From the IMG/VR virus record IMGVR_UViG_3300032296_003542, positions 1-31,777 of that record: a DNA stretch of 31,777 nucleotides; one strand, given 5' to 3'. The notes under the pieces are model-generated. The model had not been told where the DNA came from. It saw only the letters and a program-made list of their open reading frames with translations, and made no database searches. Position numbers and translations under genes: made by a program. The first letter of the stretch is position 1, and every line of letters begins with the position of its first letter. This DNA comes from a virus. Positions 18,119 through 24,551 of this stretch are shown here, piece after piece.

Positions 18119-18128
18119 TTGTTAAATA
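18119..18128 (+). promoter_or_regulatory. late motif copy 5 (TTGTTAAATA)
   Basis: Exact copy, 9 nt before the small ORF at 18138. TAGTATCCGTTA (18092-18103, beginning with the upstream stop codon) lies 15 nt upstream, as at copy 3. Confidence 0.6.
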
Positions 18129-18137
18129 CAAAAAACA

Positions 18138-18296
18138 ATGATAAAGAATATTGTTGACCTTCTATCGTTAGGTGATTACTACGGAGAAACTAAAAGAATT
18201 GATATTGCAAAAGGTGCATATGAATTACCCACAACATGGAAAGGAACTTGGAAATTAATAAAACGAATAATCCATGGCAGAAAAAGTAGAAGTTGA
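18138..18296 (+). CDS. small ORF ahead of the tape measure gene
   Basis: 52 residues (MIKNIVDLLSLGDYYGETKR, then IDIAKGAYELPTTWKGTWKL, basic end IIHGRKSRS). It starts 9 nt after an exact late-motif copy and overlaps the tape measure ATG by 23 nt in another frame, so translational coupling with that gene is plausible. No family recognised. It could be a small tail assembly factor or a leader ORF. Support is the motif spacing, the A-rich start context and protein-like composition; the length is short enough that chance is possible. Confidence 0.5.
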   Translation: MIKNIVDLLSLGDYYGETKRIDIAKGAYELPTTWKGTWKLIKRIIHGRKSRS

Positions 18297-20343
18297 TATA
18301 GAAGTCAATTCTAATATTGAACCATCGTTAAAACAATTGCGTGAATTAAAGAAGCAATTGAAAGAGACTGCTGCTGGTAGTGCTGAGTTTAAAAAACTAT
18401 CTGCGGAAATTAGAGATGTAGAAGATGCAATTGCCGGTGCCAAATTAGGTGCTGATGACTTTGCAGGCGCATTAGAAGCTGCACCAGGTCCTGTTGGTAA
18501 ATTATTTCAGGGATTAAAGAAAGTAGAACTTGCAACCAAATCATGGGGTGCTGCATTAAAAGCAACCGGTATTGGTTTAATTGTATCTTTAGTTGGTGGA
18601 TTAGTTGCTGCATTCTCACAAACAGAAGGCTCATTAAAGAAACTAGAACCATTATTAATTGGTTTAGAAAAGATATTTGGTGGTATTGTAGAAATATTCA
18701 CACCACTTTTAGATGCATTTTTAGAAATGGCATTAAAAGCATTACCTCACATAACAGATGGTATTGGTGCATTTTATTCAGTTTTAGTAGGATTTGCTAA
18801 TTTTGTTAAGAATACTTTGGTTGGTGTTGGTAAAATTCTTAAAGGTGTATTCACACTTGATTTTGATGCAGTAACAGAAGGATATAATCAAATTAAAGAT
18901 GCAATACCTAATGCAATTGATGCAGGGGTTAAGGCATTTGGAAGATATGAAGCAGGAACGAAGAAACTAACTAAAACTGAAAAAGAAAATCTAAAAGAAA
19001 GAGGTGATGCAAATCAGAAAGCTTTAGAGGAAAAGAAAAAGCAGATGGAAGCTCAAGACAAACTTGACATCGCTGCATTAGAAAAACTTAAATCAGAAGC
19101 ATTAGCAATTGCACAAACTGAACAAGAAAAGTTTGATATTGAAAAACAATTTGCAGATAAATTATATCAATTAAGATTAAAAGACTTAGAAGATAAACAA
19201 GCTTTAGAGAAAAAGGGTAGTGCGGAATACAAAGCATTACAAGCCGAAATAATTCAATTACAGGCAGAAAAGATTGCAAAGGATAAAGAGTTTGCAGCTA
19301 AACAAATTGAACTTACAAAAAATACAGCAGAGGAATTAAAGAAAACTAATGATGAAGCATTAGCAAAAGAAGAATTAGACTTAAACTTACAAAAGGAAAA
19401 AGGATTAATAGACGAAGCTCAGTATCAACAAGCATTGTATGATATGAGAGTTAAGTATGCTAATGATAATAGTGATTTAATTAAAGCAGAAATTGACTTA
19501 CTTAAATTTAAGAATGAGGAAAAGAAAAAGAAATTACAAGAGGAAAGAGAAATTACTGCATTAGGTATACAATCACAGATAGAAGAATTAGATAGATTAA
19601 ATTCAAGAGTAGAAGGTGATTTTGCACAAGACTTAGAAAGACTTACACAAAAGAGACAATTACTTGCAGACGCAGAAGCAAATGAATTAAAGAATACTGA
19701 ACTTACTGAATTACAAAAGACGGAAGTAAGGAACAAATATGCAAAAGAAAGAGAGAATATAACTACTCAAGAAGTTGCAATTGAAAAAGCTGCACAAGAT
19801 GCTAAAGTTGCATTACAAATGGAGTATGCGGATTTATTTGCATCATTCGGACAATTACTTGGACAAATAGCAGGAAAGAATAAAGCAGTTGCAATCGCAG
19901 GATTGTTAATTGAAAAGGGAGCAGCAGTTGCAAAAGTTGTTACACAAATGATGACTGTACCTGCAATCTTACCTCCTGGTATTCCTAACCCAGCATATAT
20001 ACCAGCTAGAATCGGTGGTGCATTATCTATTGCATCAATCCTTGCATCAACTGCAACAGGTATTCAACAAATCAATCAAGCTGCTGCAAGTGCGGGAGTA
20101 TCGGGTGGAGGAGGAGGAAGTGCAGGAGCATCAACACCACCACCATCATATGCAGGTGCACCGACATCAATACCAGCACCACAAGTTCAAGCATCACAAG
20201 GTATGAATGCAAGTTCACAAATTGCACAAACAATAGGTGCAGCTCAATCTCCAATTCGTGCTTATGTTGTATCACAAGATGTTAGTTCACAACAAGCTTT
20301 GGATAGGAGAACAAATGTTGCTGCAACATTTAGTGGTGGATAA
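18274..20343 (+). CDS. tail tape measure protein
   Basis: 689 residues. The N-terminus is helical (MAEKVEVDIEVNSNIEPSLK, LRELKKQLKETAAGSAEFKK) and then come hydrophobic stretches (ATGIGLIVSLVGGLVAAFSQ, IFGGIVEIFTPLLDAFLEMA). Residues about 225-500 are a long Lys/Glu/Gln-rich coiled coil. A second hydrophobic part (VAIAGLLIEKGAAVAKVV; GGALSIASILASTATGIQQI) and a Gly/Ser/Pro-rich tail follow. This is the usual layout of a siphovirus tape measure, which sets tail length and leaves with the DNA. Length suggests a tail near 100 nm. No lysozyme or peptidase domain is visible. The tail assembly chaperone is far away, near 29640, instead of just upstream. Confidence 0.88.
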   Translation: MAEKVEVDIEVNSNIEPSLKQLRELKKQLKETAAGSAEFKKLSAEIRDVEDAIAGAKLGADDFAGALEAAPGPVGKLFQGLKKVELATKSWGAALKATGIGLIVSLVGGLVAAFSQTEGSLKKLEPLLIGLEKIFGGIVEIFTPLLDAFLEMALKALPHITDGIGAFYSVLVGFANFVKNTLVGVGKILKGVFTLDFDAVTEGYNQIKDAIPNAIDAGVKAFGRYEAGTKKLTKTEKENLKERGDANQKALEEKKKQMEAQDKLDIAALEKLKSEALAIAQTEQEKFDIEKQFADKLYQLRLKDLEDKQALEKKGSAEYKALQAEIIQLQAEKIAKDKEFAAKQIELTKNTAEELKKTNDEALAKEELDLNLQKEKGLIDEAQYQQALYDMRVKYANDNSDLIKAEIDLLKFKNEEKKKKLQEEREITALGIQSQIEELDRLNSRVEGDFAQDLERLTQKRQLLADAEANELKNTELTELQKTEVRNKYAKERENITTQEVAIEKAAQDAKVALQMEYADLFASFGQLLGQIAGKNKAVAIAGLLIEKGAAVAKVVTQMMTVPAILPPGIPNPAYIPARIGGALSIASILASTATGIQQINQAAASAGVSGGGGGSAGASTPPPSYAGAPTSIPAPQVQASQGMNASSQIAQTIGAAQSPIRAYVVSQDVSSQQALDRRTNVAATFSGG

Positions 20344-20355
20344 GATAAATCTCAA

Positions 20356-20365
20356 TTGTTAAATA
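20356..20365 (+). promoter_or_regulatory. late motif copy 6 (TTGTTAAATA)
   Basis: Exact copy in the 28-nt gap between tape measure and protease genes, only 6 nt before the ATG, the shortest spacing of the exact copies. A transcript starting downstream of it would be nearly leaderless. Confidence 0.55.
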
Positions 20366-20371
20366 CATAAT

Positions 20372-21550
20372 ATGATAAAGAATGAAAATATAGAAGAGCT
20401 GTTTGAGCTCGTCCTGGTTGATGAAGAGGACGGTGTGTTTGCAAATTCATTAGTTGCTGCAGGCGCTATTGAAAGAGACTTTGTTTATTTTAATCAGGAA
20501 TATACATTTGCAGCTGTAAGTGATGAAAAGATGCTTATAGCTGGCCCTATGTTAATCCCAAATAAAAAGATATTAAGATTAAAAGAAGATGGAACTAAAT
20601 ACTATGTTTATTTCAAACCTGAAACAATTGAAAAGATTGCAAGAAAGTTTATGAAAAATAAATTCTTAGACCAAATTACTTTGGAACATGGAAATAAAAC
20701 TTCAGGAATTAATATGGTGGAAAGTTGGATTGTAGAACACCCAACAAAAGATAAAAGTAATTTGTATGGTTTTACACTCCCAAAAGGTAGTTGGTTTGCA
20801 ATATACGATGCAGCTGATAATCCAAAAGTATGGGATAGAGTAAAGAGTGGTGAGTTTAATGGTTTCTCAATAGAAGGATTGTTTGAACACCAAAAGAGTG
20901 ATGTTAAACTTGCATTAGAAAAGAATATAGAGGATTTTACAGAAGATGAAGCAGAAGTATTCCTTGGTCAATTAAAAGCAATTATACGCAAAGATAAGAG
21001 GTATAAAGCAAAGCAATGGATTGAAATGGAAACTTTTAATGATTACGGTTCAGGAGTGCGCAATAACGCTAAGAGAGGTAGAGAGTTAAATGAAAAAAAT
21101 GGTAATAAATGTGCAACCCAGACCGGGAAAGTTAGAAGCGCACAATTAGAAGCAGGAGAAAATATTTCTGTTGCTACATTGAAAAGAATGTTTAGCTACT
21201 TGAGTAGAGCTGAAACCTATTATGATAATGCAGACTCACAAAATGATTGTGGGTATATAAGTTATCTTTTATGGGGTGGCAAAGCAGGACTTGCATATAG
21301 TAGAAATAAATTAAAAGAATTAGGATTATTAGAAGAAAGTGCAGAAGGTGTTCCACACTACACAGCAGATGGTAAATTATACGAAGGCCCTACTCATAAA
21401 GATAGTGAGGGTAGATTAATGACAGGTGAAACACATACTGCAGAGAGTGAATATCTTTATCATAAAGAGGAGTTAGAAGCACAACCTTCTATTCCGGCTT
21501 CAACATACCCTGGCGAAGCAGCTAAAAAGAAAAAGAAAGATGACAAGTAA
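20372..21550 (+). CDS. XkdF-type head maturation protease with extra C-terminal domain
   Basis: 392 residues. The N-terminal ~175 residues match the Peptidase_S78_2/XkdF pattern: MLIAGPMLIPNKKILRL, YYVYFKPETIEKIARKFM, QITLEHG with probable catalytic His106, and GEFNGFSIEGLFE with probable Ser166. It would cut scaffold and capsid delta domains during head maturation. Residues about 225-325 form a second domain (SGVRNNAKRGRELNEKNGNK, SVATLKRMFSYLSRAE, GYISYLLWGGKAGLAYSRNK), a module I have seen attached to other phage head proteins, function unknown. The Lys-rich end (KKKKKDDK) overlaps the next gene by 11 nt. Odd: it lies 18 kb from the capsid gene instead of beside it. Confidence 0.75.
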   Translation: MIKNENIEELFELVLVDEEDGVFANSLVAAGAIERDFVYFNQEYTFAAVSDEKMLIAGPMLIPNKKILRLKEDGTKYYVYFKPETIEKIARKFMKNKFLDQITLEHGNKTSGINMVESWIVEHPTKDKSNLYGFTLPKGSWFAIYDAADNPKVWDRVKSGEFNGFSIEGLFEHQKSDVKLALEKNIEDFTEDEAEVFLGQLKAIIRKDKRYKAKQWIEMETFNDYGSGVRNNAKRGRELNEKNGNKCATQTGKVRSAQLEAGENISVATLKRMFSYLSRAETYYDNADSQNDCGYISYLLWGGKAGLAYSRNKLKELGLLEESAEGVPHYTADGKLYEGPTHKDSEGRLMTGETHTAESEYLYHKEELEAQPSIPASTYPGEAAKKKKKDDK

Positions 21551-21872
21551 TTCTGTATATAAGAAATTACAAAACTTTATTTCAGCAGAAATTAGTTTCT
21601 CTGAATTTGAAGATATATTACTCAATCAAGCAACACCTTCTAACCCTGTTAGAGTGGGTTGGATAACTGAAACAGGTCGCAAAAGATACTATGATATGTA
21701 TTGGATTGACGGGCCTATTGGTGATGGAATTGCCGGTGGCAGTGATACTAAAGCAACAATGGACATGTTTAATGTTCCTGTTGTTGGATTGGATGGAGAT
21801 TGGAGAACACTAGATTTTAATACGGTCTATAAAGTCCGTTGGAATAATAAAACTTACAAAGTAAATAATTAA
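21540..21872 (+). CDS. hypothetical, probable small beta-barrel protein
   Basis: 110 residues. A short helical start (YKKLQNFISAEISFSEFEDI) is followed by strands (RVGWITETGRKRYYDMYWID), a Gly-rich loop (GPIGDGIAGGSDTKATMDMF) and a C-terminal strand pair (WRTLDFNTVYKVRWNNKTYK). The 'W..L.F..V..V.W....Y.V' end suggests an SH3- or Sm-like barrel, but this is a fold guess. It overlaps the protease gene by 11 nt and is followed 3 nt later by the next gene, so it probably belongs with head maturation or its accessory genes. Confidence 0.6.
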   Translation: MTSNSVYKKLQNFISAEISFSEFEDILLNQATPSNPVRVGWITETGRKRYYDMYWIDGPIGDGIAGGSDTKATMDMFNVPVVGLDGDWRTLDFNTVYKVRWNNKTYKVNN

Positions 21873-21875
21873 GAT

Positions 21876-22193
21876 ATGCCAATACCAAATGTAAAAGCAA
21901 ACGAAAAAGAGGAAACATATATATCCCGTTGCATGGAAGCAATAGGTGGTGAGTATACAGATAACGCTCAAGCAGTTGCAGTATGCTACGCAACATATAG
22001 AAAATCAACAATGCAAAGTCTTTCTGACCCTAAAGATAGAGTTGCACAACAACTTAAATTTAATTCTGATTTTAGAGGAATTAACTTATTTGCAGATTTA
22101 GAAGATGCATGTTGGGAAGGATATGAAGCTATTGGAACTAAAATGCTAGACGGCCGTGAAGTTCCTAATTGTGTTCCTATAAAAGAAGATTAG
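21876..22193 (+). CDS. small phage protein with protease-associated Cys motifs
   Basis: 105 residues. The N-terminal part (KEETYISRCMEAIGGEYTDN, AQAVAVCYATYRK) follows the 'E...I.RC.......Q..AVCY..W' pattern, and the C-terminal part (CWEGYEAIGTKMLDGREVPN-CVPI) follows a 'CW.GYE.IG.K..DGR.VPNC.P' pattern. Both are short modules I recall at the ends of phage prohead proteases and related proteins. Here they form a separate small gene just after the protease, so it may be a detached accessory domain. Four cysteines could bind metal or form disulfides. Function unknown. Confidence 0.6.
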   Translation: MPIPNVKANEKEETYISRCMEAIGGEYTDNAQAVAVCYATYRKSTMQSLSDPKDRVAQQLKFNSDFRGINLFADLEDACWEGYEAIGTKMLDGREVPNCVPIKED

Positions 22194-22194
22194 T

Positions 22195-22476
22195 ATGGAA
22201 AATATATACACAGTAATCATAACTGCAATCACTACATTAGGTGGTGCAAGTGCATGGAGATACTTTGAGAAAAGAGCATCTCATAAAGAGGAAGATGAAA
22301 GATATATCAGAAATGATTGTCAAAGTAGAATTAGTAAATTAGAAGCATTACTAGAAAAGAACTCACAAGAAAAAGATGAGTTAAGAGCATTAGTATTACA
22401 TTTATCAACAGAGGTAGCAAAACTACAAACTGAAATTGCATTCTTACAAACACAAAGTAAAAAAAGTAATTTGTAA
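22195..22476 (+). CDS. membrane-anchored coiled-coil protein, possible lysis gene
   Basis: 93 residues. Residues about 4-24 (IYTVIITAITTLGGASAWRY) form one hydrophobic, potentially membrane-spanning helix; the rest is a charged coiled coil (SRISKLEALLEKNSQEKDEL, LSTEVAKLQTEIAFLQTQ). One N-terminal membrane helix with a soluble coiled coil fits small holin- or spanin-like lysis proteins, but also unrelated membrane proteins. It begins one base after the previous stop and its own stop overlaps the next start (TAATG at 22474-22478). Confidence 0.55.
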   Translation: MENIYTVIITAITTLGGASAWRYFEKRASHKEEDERYIRNDCQSRISKLEALLEKNSQEKDELRALVLHLSTEVAKLQTEIAFLQTQSKKSNL

Positions 22477-22604
22477 TGGCTAAAAGTAAATCAGTAGGTG
22501 GTAGTGTAAAAATATCATTCGGAAAAAGAAAGACCGGAAAAGCTAAAAAGACTTCAGGCCCCAAAGCAAAGCCCGTAAAACAATATAGAGGACAAGGCCG
22601 ATAA
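22476..22604 (+). CDS. small basic protein
   Basis: 42 residues, about a third Lys/Arg, starting MAKSKSVGGSVKISFGKRKT and ending VKQYRGQGR. The start overlaps the upstream stop (TAATG). Small 'SFGKRK.GK...K..YRGQGR' proteins of this kind occur in related phages, by my recollection. Strong positive charge suggests nucleic acid or capsid interior association; no function known. It is the last gene before the terminator at 22681. Confidence 0.65.
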   Translation: MAKSKSVGGSVKISFGKRKTGKAKKTSGPKAKPVKQYRGQGR

Positions 22605-22639
22605 AATCCACACAAAATAGGAAATAACGCAAATACAGA

Positions 22640-22657
22640 TACTTTATTTGTAAAGTA
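22640..22657 (+). promoter_or_regulatory. short perfect dyad
   Basis: TACTTTA and TAAAGTA flank TTTG: a 7-bp perfect inverted repeat 23 nt before the terminator. It could be an operator or a weak RNA hairpin. Confidence 0.4.
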
Positions 22658-22680
22658 GGAGAATATATACGAAAATAACT

Positions 22681-22705
22681 AAACCCTCAGGAATGGGGGT
22701 TTTTT
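22681..22705 (+). terminator. intrinsic terminator closing the late tail/protease unit
   Basis: A 9-bp stem: AAACCCTCA (22681-22689) pairs with TGGGGGTTT (22694-22702), one T-G wobble, with GGAA as a GNRA-type tetraloop; six T at 22700-22705. Its stem base (AAACCCT...GGGTTT) and upstream bases resemble the terminator at 4122. Confidence 0.85.
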
Positions 22706-22731
22706 CATGCATAAACCACATAGCATAAAAA

Positions 22732-22826
22732 ACCACCCCGAATGGCACAGACGAGGTGGTATAGATTATATGAGGAGAACCAATAAGATTATGCGTTATA
22801 CGCGGATTGGCATTGTTTAATCTCCT
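22732..22826 (+). ncRNA. possible structured RNA or DNA: two consecutive hairpins
   Basis: Hairpin 1: ACCACC (22732-22737) with GGTGGT (22755-22760), continuing past one C-A mismatch with CG/CG, 11-nt loop. Structure 2: AGGAGA (22773-22778) pairs with TCTCCT (22821-22826); inside, CCAAT (22780-22784) pairs with ATTGG (22806-22810), and inside that GCGT/ACGC (22793-22803) closes a 3-nt loop. The nested perfect arms in an otherwise A/T-rich gap are unlikely by chance. It lies after a terminator, so it is either made from its own promoter or acts as DNA. Confidence 0.4.
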
Positions 22827-22928
22827 ATTAATTTAACAAAGTATAATTGATTTTTCCACTTTTTTACAATTTGACGACTTTTTTTAGAAACTGTGTTATT
22901 ACTTGAGAATATAGATTTATTAAAAAAG

Positions 22929-22937
22929 TTATCCACA
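22929..22937 (+). promoter_or_regulatory. DnaA-box match (TTATCCACA)
   Basis: Exact match to the consensus DnaA box in a very A/T-rich stretch. A weaker match, TTTTCCACT, is at 22852-22860. A single strong box is weak evidence for an origin; the repeat array at 23660-23769 is a stronger candidate. Confidence 0.35.
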
Positions 22938-23063
22938 TTTATGGTTTTTCTTTTTAAATCTTGTATATATTATTATAACAAAGTAAAAGATATACAATTT
23001 TATTTGGTAGATTAAAAAAATTATCGTATATTGTATATAACAAAGAAACAAAAACACAAAACA

Positions 23064-23216
23064 ATGGAAAATCAAATGACAAGAAAAGAAAACGATTATT
23101 TGCAAAAGGAATTAGACTATCAAATGGAATTATTCCACAAGAAAAGGAGAGAAGTTTATGAAAAAGAACAAAAAGAATTGGATGAATTGATGAAACAAAT
23201 TGACGAACTAAACTAA
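23064..23216 (+). CDS. small coiled-coil protein
   Basis: 50 residues, almost entirely charged helix (MTRKENDYLQKELDYQMELF, REVYEKEQKELDELMKQIDE). No family recognised. The ATG at 23064 sits in an A-rich context (aaaacacaaaacaATG). An in-frame TTG at 23031 would add eleven residues that cover AT-rich promoter-like sequence, so it is not used. First gene of the early region, before the replication initiator-like gene. Confidence 0.6.
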   Translation: MENQMTRKENDYLQKELDYQMELFHKKRREVYEKEQKELDELMKQIDELN

Positions 23217-23221
23217 AAAAA

Positions 23222-23237
23222 GGGAGAGAAATCTCCC
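23222..23237. other. perfect hairpin with GAAA tetraloop
   Basis: GGGAGA and TCTCCC flank GAAA. On the + strand no T-run follows. On the - strand it would be followed by seven T (complement of 23215-23221), which is terminator-like for antisense transcription. It lies 26 nt before the initiator gene. Confidence 0.5.
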
Positions 23238-23262
23238 CATTACTAATATAAAAATAGATTAT

Positions 23263-24057
23263 ATGGCAAAAAGATTTACCGACACAGACAAATGGAAAGA
23301 TGAATGGTATACTGAATTAACAAGTGATTATAAAATCATTTGGCAATACCTTTTAGACACCTGTGATAATGCGGGAATTTACAAACGAAATATTAAGTTA
23401 TTAAATTACTATTGTAATACTAATGTATCAGCTGATGAGATATTAAAAGTATTTAACAAAAGAGTTAGTCAATTAGCTGATGACAAATGGTTGATAAATA
23501 AGTTTTGTGTTTATCAGTATGGAAATGATTTTTTAGAAAGCACTAACAAAGCAGTTATTGCTGCACACAAAATATTAGAACAAAATAATATTATTAAGTG
23601 GACTGGAAAGTTAATAGATTATCCATATGGTAAAACTGAAATAAGACAAAGAAAAGAATATAGTGTATTGATAGACTATAATAACCCTACCAATACCTTA
23701 TCTATACCCAATGAATACTCTATTGATACCCTATCCATAGAGTATCCATACCCTATCAATACCCCCAAGGACAAGGACAAGGTTAAAGACAAGGATAAAA
23801 TCAAGGAACAAGTTAAAGCAACGGACAAGTCTAAGGACATTGTCCTGGATAGTGATATAGAACAAGGACTAAGTTATAGAGTAGCTTATAAACTATATCA
23901 ACAATTATTAAACTATGAAATACCATTAAGTGAATATAGTGAGATATATGATGACATATCAGAAATAGGATGGGATACATTCTTTACAAAGTTAGACTTA
24001 ACAGATACACAAAAGAAAGAATTAGATACTACAATTACAATTAAATTAAATCAATAA
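23263..24057 (+). CDS. replication initiator-like protein
   Basis: 264 residues. The N-terminal ~120 residues (TDKWKDEWYTELTSDYKIIW, YLLDTCDNAGIYKRN, LINKFCVYQYGN) match the replisome-organiser/DnaD-like winged-helix start common in phage initiators. Residues 137-169 are an 11-residue repeat (IDYNNPTNTLS, IPNEYSIDTLS, IEYPYPINTP), followed by a KDKDKVKDKDK basic/acidic linker and a helical C-terminal part. The DNA of the repeat is an 11-bp direct-repeat array (see 23660-23769), so this gene may hold its own origin, as lambda O does. It would bind these repeats and recruit helicase; no separate helicase or polymerase is seen in the window. Initiator function is inferred from domain layout. Confidence 0.6.
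   Translation: MAKRFTDTDKWKDEWYTELTSDYKIIWQYLLDTCDNAGIYKRNIKLLNYYCNTNVSADEILKVFNKRVSQLADDKWLINKFCVYQYGNDFLESTNKAVIAAHKILEQNNIIKWTGKLIDYPYGKTEIRQRKEYSVLIDYNNPTNTLSIPNEYSIDTLSIEYPYPINTPKDKDKVKDKDKIKEQVKATDKSKDIVLDSDIEQGLSYRVAYKLYQQLLNYEIPLSEYSEIYDDISEIGWDTFFTKLDLTDTQKKELDTTITIKLNQ
23660..23769 (+). repeat. 11-bp direct repeats inside the initiator gene, candidate origin
   Basis: Units start every 11 bp: 23671, 23682, 23693, 23704, 23715, 23726, 23737, 23748 and 23759, with a weaker one at 23660. Consensus is ATACCCTATCA. The best units are ATACCCTATCC (23726) and ATACCCTATCA (23748). The array is followed by a purine-rich strand of AAGGAC hexamers (about 23767-23838) and a short palindrome, AGGACA-T-TGTCCT (23834-23846). 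An 11-bp period places sites on about the same helix face. Confidence 0.65.
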
Positions 24058-24060
24058 ACT

Positions 24061-24342
24061 ATGAATTGGCAAAAACAATGGGATGATAAATTAGCAACAG
24101 AATATCAAGAATGTAGTTGGGATGAAGTGCAAGGATTATTAAAAGATGCATATAAGATTGCATTACATGATAAAAACTATGAACACCAATATACACATTT
24201 AATATTACACAATCTTAAATTACTTGCAGAATATGGTATTGAAAAGATATCATTTAAACAATGGAAATCATTTAGAGCATATGTGCATGAAGTTAAACGA
24301 AAAGAAATTAAGATAGAGGATTTATTCAAAAACAAACAATAA
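24061..24342 (+). CDS. hypothetical early protein
   Basis: 93 residues, helical, Trp-rich at the start (MNWQKQWDDKLATEYQECSW) and with WKSFRAYVHEVKRKEIKIED near the end. No family recognised. It starts 3 nt after the initiator stop, so it is probably co-translated and may be a replication accessory protein; that is inference from position only. Confidence 0.65.
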   Translation: MNWQKQWDDKLATEYQECSWDEVQGLLKDAYKIALHDKNYEHQYTHLILHNLKLLAEYGIEKISFKQWKSFRAYVHEVKRKEIKIEDLFKNKQ

Positions 24343-24369
24343 AAAACAAGTCCCTAACGGGCAAACAAA

Positions 24370-24546
24370 ATGGCAAAGACAAAACAAACAAAAACAGAAA
24401 CAACAGACAGAAAAGAAAGAGGATGGGCATTGATACAGGTTCGTGCAGATACTCACAAATTATTAAAAGATTATTGTGAAGAGCATGGATTTAAGATGTC
24501 AGCTCTAACAAATAACATTATTAGAAAATACATTCAATCAAAATAA
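24370..24546 (+). CDS. ribbon-helix-helix DNA-binding protein
   Basis: 58 residues. A Lys/Thr-rich basic arm (MAKTKQTKTETTDRKERG) leads into WALIQVRADTHKLLKDYCEE and HGFKMSALTNNIIRKYIQSK: one strand followed by two helices with the small-residue turn of the Arc/CopG ribbon-helix-helix fold. Such proteins bind palindromic operators as dimers of dimers. A 16-bp perfect inverted repeat lies immediately downstream (24552-24622), six bases after the stop, and is a candidate operator. It could regulate early genes or its own region. Confidence 0.65.
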   Translation: MAKTKQTKTETTDRKERGWALIQVRADTHKLLKDYCEEHGFKMSALTNNIIRKYIQSK

Positions 24547-24551
24547 ATTTG

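Larger units (their letters stand above)
22605..23063 (+). promoter_or_regulatory. 459-nt non-coding control region between late and early genes
   Basis: No credible gene on either strand. In order it holds a short dyad (22640-22657), a terminator (22681-22705), two hairpin structures (22732-22760 and 22773-22826), a DnaA-box match (22929-22937), long A/T tracts and three TAACAAAG octamers (22834, 22976, 23038). It separates the late protease unit from the early/replication genes, so an early promoter is expected towards its right end. I could not fit a clear Bacteroidota TTTG/TAnnTTTG promoter. Confidence 0.5.

Noticed and set aside
18138-18296. Dismissing the 52-residue ORF as noise
   Set aside because: Considered, but the exact late motif 9 nt upstream and the overlap with the tape measure start argue for keeping it at moderate confidence.
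22773-22779. AGGAGA as a Shine-Dalgarno sequence
   Set aside because: No start codon with an open frame follows at a suitable distance, and the bases are explained by a stem with TCTCCT at 22821-22826. The genome otherwise does not use Shine-Dalgarno sites.
22732-22826. tRNA or tRNA-like gene
   Set aside because: There is no 7-bp acceptor stem, no T-loop GTTCNANNC and no plausible anticodon arm; the nested arms do not form a cloverleaf.
23031-23063. TTG start for the 50-residue coiled-coil gene
   Set aside because: The extra eleven codons cover the AT-rich promoter-like element and do not look protein-like; the ATG at 23064 has the usual A-rich context.
23450-23459. TATTTAACAA, a reverse-complement copy of the late motif
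   Set aside because: It is inside the initiator coding region and no minus-strand gene lies downstream; one chance copy is expected in AT-rich DNA.
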